DNA of 12,165 nt. Source: Pseudomonadota bacterium (GTDB taxonomy: Bacteria; Pseudomonadota; Alphaproteobacteria; Micavibrionales; Micavibrionaceae). Positions 6,303 to 12,165 of this stretch are shown piece by piece; positions within the stretch are counted from its first letter, which is position 1, and every line of letters begins with the position of its first letter. The notes under the pieces were generated by a model that saw nothing but the letters and a program-made list of their open reading frames with translations, ran no database searches and was not told where the DNA came from. The stretch is from the NCBI GenBank assembly GCA_016198545.1, contig JACQIJ010000232.1, positions 1-12,165 on the forward strand, given 5' to 3'. A program made the translations under genes and the position numbers.

Positions 6303-8231
6303 ATGGCCGAAATCTATATTGGCGATAAAAACAGCGGCGACAGCGGTGAAACTTTTACGCGCCGGGCCTTTGTCATCGGCGCGATACAGGGTGGAATTCT
6401 GGCCGTTCTCGGCGGCAGGCTTGCATGGCTGCAGATTGCGCAGGGCGATCGGTATCGCACGCTGGCCGACGACAACCGGATCAACATGAAGCTTCTGGCG
6501 CCGTCGCGCGGCCAGATCGTGGACATATACGGCGTGCCGCTGGCCGTGAACAGCCAGAATTTCCGCGTCGTCATTATTCCCGAGCAGGCGCATGACCTTG
6601 CCGCAGCCCTGACGCAGTTGCAGAAAGTCATTCCTTTAAGCCAGAGCGACATACAGCGCGTAATGAAGGCGGCGCAGAAAAGCCCGTCGTTTATGACGCT
6701 CGAGGTCAGGGACAATCTGAGCTGGGAAGAAATGACGGCTGTGGAAGTGAACCTGCCGGACCTGCCGGGGCTGTCTATCGAGGAAGGCGGGATCAGGCAT
6801 TATCCGCTGGGACCGTCCGGGGTGCATCTCATAGGGTATGTGGGATCCGTCAGCAAATCGGATCTGGCGGACGACCCGGTTTTGTCGCTGCCGGGATTTA
6901 AAATCGGCAAGACGGGCATGGAGAAATATTACGACAGCCCCCTGCGCGGGGCGGCGGGCGCGGCGGAAGTGGAGATCAATGTCGGCGGGCGCGAGGTGCG
7001 GGAACTGAATCGCCGGGAGGGGCGGCAGGGCGCAAAAATCAGCCTGACCGTCGATGCGGAATTGCAGAAACTCACCTATGACAGGCTGATCAAGACCAAG
7101 AGCGCATCGGCCGTTCTCATGAACGCGCAGACGGGCGCCGTCTATGCGCTGGCTTCCGCGCCGGGGTTCGATCCGTCGCTGTTCGCGTCCGGCATTTCGG
7201 CGGAAACGTGGGAAGGGCTGCTGGCCGATCCCGCGCTGCCCCTGAACAACAAGGCCGCCGGCGGGCAGTACCCGCCGGGTTCAACCTTCAAGATGGTGAC
7301 GGCGCTGGCGGCGCTGGAGGAAAAAGTCATCAATCGCAACACCACGTATCACTGCCCCGGCCATTTCGATCTGGGGTCGCAGCGCTTCCATTGCTGGAAG
7401 GCAGGCGGTCACGGGTGGATGGATGTCGTGGGAGCCATCATGAATTCGTGCGATACGTTTTTCTACAATGTCGCGATGAATCTCGGCATCGACACGCTGG
7501 CCTCCTATGCGCGCAGGCTGGGGATGGGCGATAAGCTGGGCATCGAGATGGCGGAGGAACGGCCCGGCCTTATCCCCACCAAAACGTGGAAGATGGGGCG
7601 CTTCAACGAGCCGTGGCAGCAGGGCGAAACCGTCGTCGCCTGCATCGGGCAGGGATACATGCTGGCCACGCCGCTGCAACTGGCGACGATGACGGCGCGC
7701 CTCGTGAACGGCGGCTACGAGGTCACGCCGTGGCTGACCGGGTTCATAGACGGGCAGCCGGGATCCGACCCCGGCCGCAGGCCGATGGGATTCAGGCAGG
7801 ATAATCTCGATCTGATAAGGCAGGGCATGAAATTCGTCGTCAACCGCCAGGGCGGCACAGCGTACGGTTCGCGCATCGAGGAGGAACAGTTCGCGATGGG
7901 CGGCAAGACCGGCACGGCGCAGGTCAAGCGCATCACGCGCGAAGAGCGCGCGGCGGGCGTAAAGAACGAGGATCTGCCGTGGAAGTTCCGCCACCATGCG
8001 CTGTTCGTCGGGTATGCGCCGCTGGACAATCCGCGCTACGCCTGCTGCGTCGTCGTCGAGCACGGCGGCAGCGGGTCCGCCGCGGCGGCTCCCGTGGCGC
8101 GGGATATTTTGATGATGGCGCAGCAGCGCGACCCCGCATCCGTCGATATGACGGCGGCCCGTCCGGATGAAAAGAAAGCCAGAACGCCCCGCCGCAAGCC
8201 CGATGCCGGGCGGCAGAAAACGGGAGAGTAG
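6303..8231 (+). CDS. mrdA: Peptidoglycan D,D-transpeptidase PBP2 (elongasome)
   Basis: PBP2 is the class B penicillin-binding protein that cross-links new peptidoglycan during cell elongation, paired with RodA and activated by MreC. It has 642 residues: a short cytoplasmic tail, one membrane anchor (about 21-44), the pedestal/dimerisation domain (about 60-240) starting with the APSRGQIVDIYGVPLA motif, and the transpeptidase domain (about 255-605). Catalytic motifs are intact: STFK with Ser327 and Lys330, SCD (382-384, the S-x-D form known in PBP2), and KTGTAQ (535-540). Cys351, Cys364, His370 and Cys383 are placed like the zinc ligands reported for E. coli PBP2. The C-terminal tail (about 612-642) is basic and probably disordered. 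The RBS is weak, and coupling to mreD, which ends 12 bp upstream, is likely. rodA, which often follows, is absent. Confidence 0.96.
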   Translation: MAEIYIGDKNSGDSGETFTRRAFVIGAIQGGILAVLGGRLAWLQIAQGDRYRTLADDNRINMKLLAPSRGQIVDIYGVPLAVNSQNFRVVIIPEQAHDLAAALTQLQKVIPLSQSDIQRVMKAAQKSPSFMTLEVRDNLSWEEMTAVEVNLPDLPGLSIEEGGIRHYPLGPSGVHLIGYVGSVSKSDLADDPVLSLPGFKIGKTGMEKYYDSPLRGAAGAAEVEINVGGREVRELNRREGRQGAKISLTVDAELQKLTYDRLIKTKSASAVLMNAQTGAVYALASAPGFDPSLFASGISAETWEGLLADPALPLNNKAAGGQYPPGSTFKMVTALAALEEKVINRNTTYHCPGHFDLGSQRFHCWKAGGHGWMDVVGAIMNSCDTFFYNVAMNLGIDTLASYARRLGMGDKLGIEMAEERPGLIPTKTWKMGRFNEPWQQGETVVACIGQGYMLATPLQLATMTARLVNGGYEVTPWLTGFIDGQPGSDPGRRPMGFRQDNLDLIRQGMKFVVNRQGGTAYGSRIEEEQFAMGGKTGTAQVKRITREERAAGVKNEDLPWKFRHHALFVGYAPLDNPRYACCVVVEHGGSGSAAAAPVARDILMMAQQRDPASVDMTAARPDEKKARTPRRKPDAGRQKTGE

Positions 8232-8264
8232 CCGTTTATGGGCGATCAATAATTACCGCTGGCG

Positions 8265-8287
8265 GGCGCAGAAGTGCCGGATTTTTT
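8265..8287 (+). terminator. Probable weak terminator after mrdA
   Basis: GGCGC (8265-8269) pairs with GTGCC (8274-8278), including one G-U pair, around an AGAA loop, and a T6 run (8282-8287) follows. The stem is short, so efficiency is uncertain, but it is well placed to end the mreC-mreD-mrdA transcript. Confidence 0.45.
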
Positions 8288-8361
8288 GTATATGAAAAAT
8301 TTGATTTACAGACAAGTTTCTTCCGTCGCCGCAGAACGGTTGAAAACCGCACTGAACCCGC

Positions 8362-8395
8362 TTGTTTCGGGGCTTCTTTCCGATAAAATCGGCTC
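8362..8395 (+). promoter_or_regulatory. Candidate recN promoter giving a leaderless transcript
   Basis: TTGTTT (8362-8367) and TAAAAT (8384-8389, 5 of 6 matches) are separated by 16 bp. The expected transcript start, 7 nt after the -10, is 8396, the A of the recN ATG. No Shine-Dalgarno is present. A perfect small dyad, CCGAT-AAA-ATCGG (8380-8392), is centred on the -10, and the nonamer AAAATCGGC (8385-8393) also occurs just before the nhaD start. Confidence 0.5.
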
Positions 8396-10036
8396 ATGCT
8401 CGTTTCGCTGTCCATTAACAACGTCGTGCTGATTGACCGGCTGAATGTTGAGTTTCAGCGCGGTTTCTGCGCTCTGACGGGGGAAACGGGCGCGGGGAAG
8501 TCGATATTGCTGGACGCGCTGGGGCTGGCGCTGGGGGCGCGCTCCGAATCGGGGCTGGTGCGCAAGGGCGTGGAAGCCGCGCAGGTAACGGCGGAATTCG
8601 ATGTCGATTCTTCTCATCCCCTGTTTAAAATATTACGTAATGCAAATATAGAGGTAGAAGGGAATACCGCCATCGTGCTGCGGCGTTCCGTCGGCGCGGA
8701 CGGGCGCAGCCGCGCCTTCGTCAACGATCAGCCGGTGAGCATCGGGCTGTTGAAACAAATCGGAGAGACGTTTGTTGAAATCCACGGGCAGTTCGACAGC
8801 CACGGCCTGCTCGATCCAAAAACCCACCGTGCGCTGCTGGACGAATATGCGGGCGTGGATGCGGACGCGCTGGAAAAATCGTGGGCGGCGTGGAAGGAAG
8901 CCGAGCGCGCTTTTGCCGAAGCGCAGGGACGCGCATGGAAAGCGAAGGCGGAAGAAGATTACCTGCGCGCGGCGGTCGATACGCTCGACGAGTTGAACCC
9001 GGAGGAGGGCGAGGAGGAAAAACTGGCTGGTCTGCGCGAACGGCTGATGAAGCGCGAACAGATTCTGGAGAACCTCGGCGTTGCCGGCGACGGCGTGGAA
9101 GTGGCGGAGGATACGCTGAACGCCGTTTTCCGCGCGTTGGAAAAGGCGGGCGCGGACGATGCGCTGGCCGGGCTCGACCGCGCGCTGGCCGAACTGAAGG
9201 AAGTCGCGGCGCGGATCGGCGGTCTCTCCGCCGATCTTGAGGAAAGCGAATTCGACCTGCCGCGGATAGACGACCGCCTGTTTGAAATCCGCGGACTGGC
9301 GCGCCGGCACAATGTCACGCCGGATGAATTGCCGAGGCTGCGCGGGGATATGGCGGAACAGTTGTCATCGATCGGGCGGCAGGAAGAGGTTTTGGACGGC
9401 CTGAAGGCAAAAGTCGGCGCGGCGCGCGCGGGATTCGTGAAGGAAGCGGAAAAAGCGGGCGCGGCGCGGCGCAGGGCCGCCGAAAAACTGGATAAGCTGG
9501 TGGCGAAGGAGCTGCCGCCGCTGAAACTGGACAAGGCGCGGTTCGCAACCGGCGTAACGGAACTTCCCGAAAGCGAATGGGGGCCGGGCGGCGCGGATGC
9601 GGCGCGGTTCCTGGTGGCGACCAATCCGGGGTCCGAACCGGGGCCGCTCAATAAAATAGCGTCGGGCGGGGAAATGGCGCGATTCATGCTGGCGTTGAAA
9701 GTCGTAATGGCGGAGACGGGCAGCGCAGGCACGCTGGTGTTCGACGAGGTTGATGCCGGCATCGGCGGCGCGACGGCGAGCGCGGTGGGCGAACGCCTCG
9801 CCCGGCTTGCGCAGAAGCGGCAGATACTGGTCGTCACCCATTCGCCGCAGGTGGCCGCGCGCGCGTCGCATCACTGGATTGTGCTGAAGGACGGCAAAAA
9901 GGACGTGACCACGAAAGTCATGCCGCTTTCCGAGGCTGTGGCGCGGCAGGAAGAAATCGCGCGCATGATCTCCGGCGCGGAAGTGACGAAGGAAGCCCGC
10001 GCGGCGGCGGACAGGTTGCTGGAGGCTGTGAAGTAA
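8396..10036 (+). CDS. recN: DNA repair protein RecN
   Basis: RecN is an SMC-like ATPase that acts early in double-strand-break repair, bridging DNA ends and working with RecA. The protein has 546 residues, close to the usual 550-560. Motifs in order are: Walker A GETGAGKS (29-36), the FVEIHGQFDSHGLL Q-loop region (126-139), a coiled-coil middle (about 155-370, rich in Glu, Lys, Arg and Ala), the ABC signature SGGE (423-426), Walker B TLVFDEVDAGIGG (446-458) and the switch histidine in VVTHSPQ (His482). All catalytic motifs are intact. The start lacks a Shine-Dalgarno, and the promoter elements imply a leaderless mRNA. ligA follows after a repeat-filled gap, an order common in Alphaproteobacteria (recalled); there bamD usually precedes recN, but here mrdA does. 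No SOS box was seen. Confidence 0.97.
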   Translation: MLVSLSINNVVLIDRLNVEFQRGFCALTGETGAGKSILLDALGLALGARSESGLVRKGVEAAQVTAEFDVDSSHPLFKILRNANIEVEGNTAIVLRRSVGADGRSRAFVNDQPVSIGLLKQIGETFVEIHGQFDSHGLLDPKTHRALLDEYAGVDADALEKSWAAWKEAERAFAEAQGRAWKAKAEEDYLRAAVDTLDELNPEEGEEEKLAGLRERLMKREQILENLGVAGDGVEVAEDTLNAVFRALEKAGADDALAGLDRALAELKEVAARIGGLSADLEESEFDLPRIDDRLFEIRGLARRHNVTPDELPRLRGDMAEQLSSIGRQEEVLDGLKAKVGAARAGFVKEAEKAGAARRRAAEKLDKLVAKELPPLKLDKARFATGVTELPESEWGPGGADAARFLVATNPGSEPGPLNKIASGGEMARFMLALKVVMAETGSAGTLVFDEVDAGIGGATASAVGERLARLAQKRQILVVTHSPQVAARASHHWIVLKDGKKDVTTKVMPLSEAVARQEEIARMISGAEVTKEARAAADRLLEAVK

Positions 10037-10194
10037 CCACGGATAAACATGGATGAACGCCGATTTTGAAACCGTCATTGCGAGGAGCAGCGCGACGAAG
10101 CAATCCGGAGCCATAGAGCAAAGATTCTGGACTGCTTCCCCCGGCTTTCGCCGGGGTTGCAATGACATGAAGATTATCCGCGTTCATCCGTGGT
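10036..10194. repeat. Nested inverted-repeat element (two repeat types, one inside the other)
   Basis: Outer arms: ACCACGGAT (10036-10044) with its perfect complement ATCCGTGGT (10186-10194), and GGATGAACGCCGAT (10051-10064) with ATCCGCGTTCATCC (10176-10189), 13 of 14 paired. The left arm carries one extra 10-bp unit (GGATAAACAT) of the same pattern. Inner arms: GTCATTGC (10074-10081) with GCAATGAC (10159-10166), perfect, and GAAGCAATCC (10097-10106) with GGACTGCTTC (10129-10138), 9 of 10. The inner right arm also holds its own hairpin, CCCCGGC-TTTC-GCCGGGG (10139-10156). Both sequence types resemble dispersed intergenic palindromes that I recall from many bacterial genomes. The left arm begins on the last base of the recN stop codon. 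There is no ORF and no T-run. Confidence 0.85.
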
Positions 10195-10206
10195 AAAAAT
10201 TAAAGA

Positions 10207-12165
10207 ATGAACAAAGCGCTGTTTGATATGAATCTGGAAGATGCCTGCGCCCGCCATAAAAAACTGGCGGCGGAGATAAAGAAGCACGACGGGCTTTACT
10301 ACCAGAAAGACGCGCCCGAAATTTCCGACGCGGATTACGATATGTTGCGGCGGGAACTGGAGGTGCTGGAGAAAACATATCCGGCGCTTGTCACGGCGGA
10401 CAGCCCGACGCAAACGGTCGGCGCGGCGCCGGCGGGCGGTTTCAAAAAAGTGCGCCATGCCGCGCCGATGCTGTCGCTTTCGAACGCGATGGAAGAACAG
10501 GACGTTATCGATTTTCTCGACCGCGTGCGGAAATTCCTGAACCTGCCGGACGGCGAAAAAATCGCGCTTGTGGCGGAACCGAAAATCGACGGGCTTTCAT
10601 GCAGTCTGCGTTACGTGCGCGGGAAGCTCGTGCTGGCCGCCACGCGCGGCGACGGAGAGGAGGGGGAGGATGTGACGCGGAACATCCGCACCATCGCCGA
10701 CATTCCTCTGGAATTGCCGGAAGGTGCGCCGGATGTCGTGGAAGTGCGCGGGGAAATATACATGCGCCGCGCCGATTTTGCGAAGCTGAACGAACGCCAG
10801 GCGGCGGAAGGAAAACAGATATTCGCCAACCCGCGCAACGCGGCGGCGGGAAGCCTGCGGCAGCTTGATCCCGCCGTCACCGCGCAACGCCCGCTGCATT
10901 TTTTCGGCTATGCGGTGGGGGAGGCGAGCGAGTCGCTGGCGGATACGCAGTGGGGCGTGCGCAAGATATTGAAACGCTATGGTTTCCCCGAGTCTGAACC
11001 TGCGCGGCGCTGCGCCGGGGCGGCGGAATTGCTGGATTATTACCGCGCGGTGGCGGAGCAGCGCACCGAACTGCCCTATGAAATCGACGGTGTGGTTTAC
11101 AAGATCGACCGGATCGACTGGCAGGAACGGCTGGGCTTCGTGTCGCGCGCCCCGCGCTGGGCGGTGGCGCATAAATTCCCGGCGGAGCAGGCGGTCACGA
11201 TCTTGAACGGCATCGACATTCAGGTGGGCCGTACCGGCGCGCTGACGCCCGTGGCGCGGCTGGAGCCCATCACCGTCGGCGGCGTCGTCGTCGCGAACGC
11301 CACACTGCACAACGAGGACGAAATCGAGCGCAAGGGCGTGCGCATCGGCGACCATGTCGTCATCCAGCGCGCGGGTGACGTCATTCCGCAGGTCGTGCGC
11401 GTGCTGGAGGAAAAGCGTACCGGTAAGGAGAAAAAGTTCAGGTTCCCCGACAAGTGCCCTGTCTGCGGATCGCTTGCCATCCGCGAGGAAGGGGAAGTGG
11501 CCAGACGTTGCACGGGCGGACTTATCTGCGCCGCGCAGGCGGTGGAGCGGTTGAAGCATTTCGTTTCGCGGCTGGCCTTCGACATCGAAGGCATGGGCGA
11601 TAAAATCATCCAGGAATTCTGGGACGAAGGGCTTGTGAAATCCCCCGCTGACATTTTCCGGCTGGAGGAAAAGGACAAGGGAAGCCTGACGCCGCTGCGC
11701 GCGCGCGAGGGGTGGGGGGATAAATCCGCCCGCAAGCTTTTCGATGCCGTCGAATTGCGGCGCGCGATACCGCTGAACCGTTTTATCTATGCGCTCGGCA
11801 TCCGGCAGATAGGCGAGGCGACGGCGAAGAAGCTGGCTGCCGCCTACGGCGACATGAAAACCTTGCGATCGGCGATGAGGGCGGCGCAGGATCATGACAG
11901 CGAAGCCTATGCGGAGCTTACGTCCATCGAGGATATCGGCCCGTCGGTGGCCGAAGACCTTCTGGGGTTCTTCGCGGAAAGGCACAACCGCGACGTTCTG
12001 GACGATCTTGAGAGGCAGCTGACGATAGATCCGTATAAAGTGCCCGCGGCGGAGGACAGCAAGGTGGCCGGCAAGACGGTTGTTTTCACCGGAACGCTGG
12101 CGAAAACGGGGCGGGCGGAGGCGAAGGCGCGGGCGGAATCTCTGGGCGCGAAGGTCGCCGGTTCC
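10207..12165 (+). CDS. ligA: NAD+-dependent DNA ligase LigA (3' end cut by the window)
   Basis: LigA seals nicks in duplex DNA using NAD+ during replication and repair. 653 residues are visible before the window ends; the family is usually about 670-720 long, so a few dozen C-terminal residues are missing. Domains in order: the Ia NMN-binding domain (about 1-75, with YYQKDAPEISDADYD), the adenylation domain with the nucleophile Lys126 in AEPKIDG and RGDGEEGEDVT (148-158), the OB fold (about 325-405, with the GRTGALTPVA motif), a four-cysteine zinc finger (Cys417, 420, 435, 441), the helix-hairpin-helix region (about 445-595), and a BRCT domain starting near 618 (VAGKTVVFTGTL), cut by the edge. 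All key residues are intact. The start at 10207 has no clear Shine-Dalgarno; a Met at residue 8 is an alternative. The gene follows recN, with the nested repeat between them. Confidence 0.97.
   Translation, partial: MNKALFDMNLEDACARHKKLAAEIKKHDGLYYQKDAPEISDADYDMLRRELEVLEKTYPALVTADSPTQTVGAAPAGGFKKVRHAAPMLSLSNAMEEQDVIDFLDRVRKFLNLPDGEKIALVAEPKIDGLSCSLRYVRGKLVLAATRGDGEEGEDVTRNIRTIADIPLELPEGAPDVVEVRGEIYMRRADFAKLNERQAAEGKQIFANPRNAAAGSLRQLDPAVTAQRPLHFFGYAVGEASESLADTQWGVRKILKRYGFPESEPARRCAGAAELLDYYRAVAEQRTELPYEIDGVVYKIDRIDWQERLGFVSRAPRWAVAHKFPAEQAVTILNGIDIQVGRTGALTPVARLEPITVGGVVVANATLHNEDEIERKGVRIGDHVVIQRAGDVIPQVVRVLEEKRTGKEKKFRFPDKCPVCGSLAIREEGEVARRCTGGLICAAQAVERLKHFVSRLAFDIEGMGDKIIQEFWDEGLVKSPADIFRLEEKDKGSLTPLRAREGWGDKSARKLFDAVELRRAIPLNRFIYALGIRQIGEATAKKLAAAYGDMKTLRSAMRAAQDHDSEAYAELTSIEDIGPSVAEDLLGFFAERHNRDVLDDLERQLTIDPYKVPAAEDSKVAGKTVVFTGTLAKTGRAEAKARAESLGAKVAGS

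Larger units (their letters stand above)
8232..8395. other. mrdA-recN intergenic region
   Basis: This 164-bp AT-richer gap holds a probable terminator (8265-8287), a small dyad CGGTT-GAA-AACCG (8337-8349) of unknown meaning, and the recN promoter elements at its end. I find no small gene. I looked for an alphaproteobacterial LexA box (GTTC-N7-GTTC in either orientation) and found none; two GAAC copies are present but 16 bp apart. Confidence 0.5.

Noticed and set aside
7281..8249. Open frame of 322 codons on the minus strand
   Set aside because: It is the antisense shadow of the PBP2 transpeptidase domain, with Arg/His-rich composition and no motif.
8320..8360. SOS (LexA) box before recN
   Set aside because: Two GAAC copies are present but 16 bp apart, not the 7 bp of the alphaproteobacterial GTTC-N7-GTTC box, and no CTGT-N8-ACAG site is seen.
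8959..9837. Open frame of 292 codons on the minus strand
   Set aside because: It is Ser/Arg/Pro-rich, low in complexity and antisense to recN; it arises from codon bias.
10597..11985. Long open frame (462 codons) on the minus strand
   Set aside because: It lies wholly antisense to ligA, whose motifs are unmistakable. The predicted residues are His/Arg/Gln-rich with no domain pattern, as expected for the mirror of a GC-rich gene.
1..12165. CRISPR array, tRNA, rRNA, transposase, phage or defence genes
   Set aside because: I saw no regularly spaced repeats, no tRNA- or rRNA-like segments and no such protein motifs on either strand.

Overview
The window is GC-rich chromosomal DNA from a Gram-negative bacterium, most likely an alphaproteobacterium. 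The reasons are a lipoprotein signal peptide, an MreC-MreD-PBP2 cell-wall cluster, and the recN-ligA gene order, which is common in Alphaproteobacteria (established knowledge, recalled). The order within the class cannot be fixed from the sequence. I see no rRNA, tRNA, CRISPR, transposase or prophage genes. The gene content is mostly housekeeping, and I found no convincing new multi-gene system. The more interesting signals lie in the gaps between genes.

Layout. (1) 66-653 (+): an unrecognised, AT-richer outer-membrane-type lipoprotein. (2) 711-3326: two unrelated Na+/H+ antiporter genes, nhaD (+) and nhaA (-), facing each other with only 6 bp between their stop codons. (3) 3384-4295 (+): an EamA/DMT-family 10-TM transporter divergent from nhaA, with 57 bp between the two start codons. 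(4) 4296-4829: a non-coding stretch with a hairpin and an unexplained perfect Shine-Dalgarno, then a 65-residue orphan protein that appears to have its own promoter, RBS and terminator. That terminator could also fold into an alternative pairing, as in an attenuator. (5) 4900-8231 (+): mreC (TTG start), mreD (start and stop overlap) and mrdA (PBP2), a tight elongasome operon lacking mreB upstream and rodA downstream. (6) 8396-10036 (+): recN, with promoter-like elements so close to the ATG that a leaderless mRNA is predicted. (7) 10036-10194: a nested inverted-repeat element filling almost the whole recN-ligA gap. (8) 10207-12165 (+): ligA, cut by the window edge inside its C-terminal BRCT domain.

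How the genes work together. MreC and MreD form the membrane scaffold that activates PBP2 for lateral-wall peptidoglycan synthesis. RecN and LigA act in DNA break repair and nick sealing. NhaD and NhaA both export Na+ in exchange for protons and may serve different pH or salt ranges. Promoter, operator and attenuator calls are motif readings by eye and are given modest confidence.
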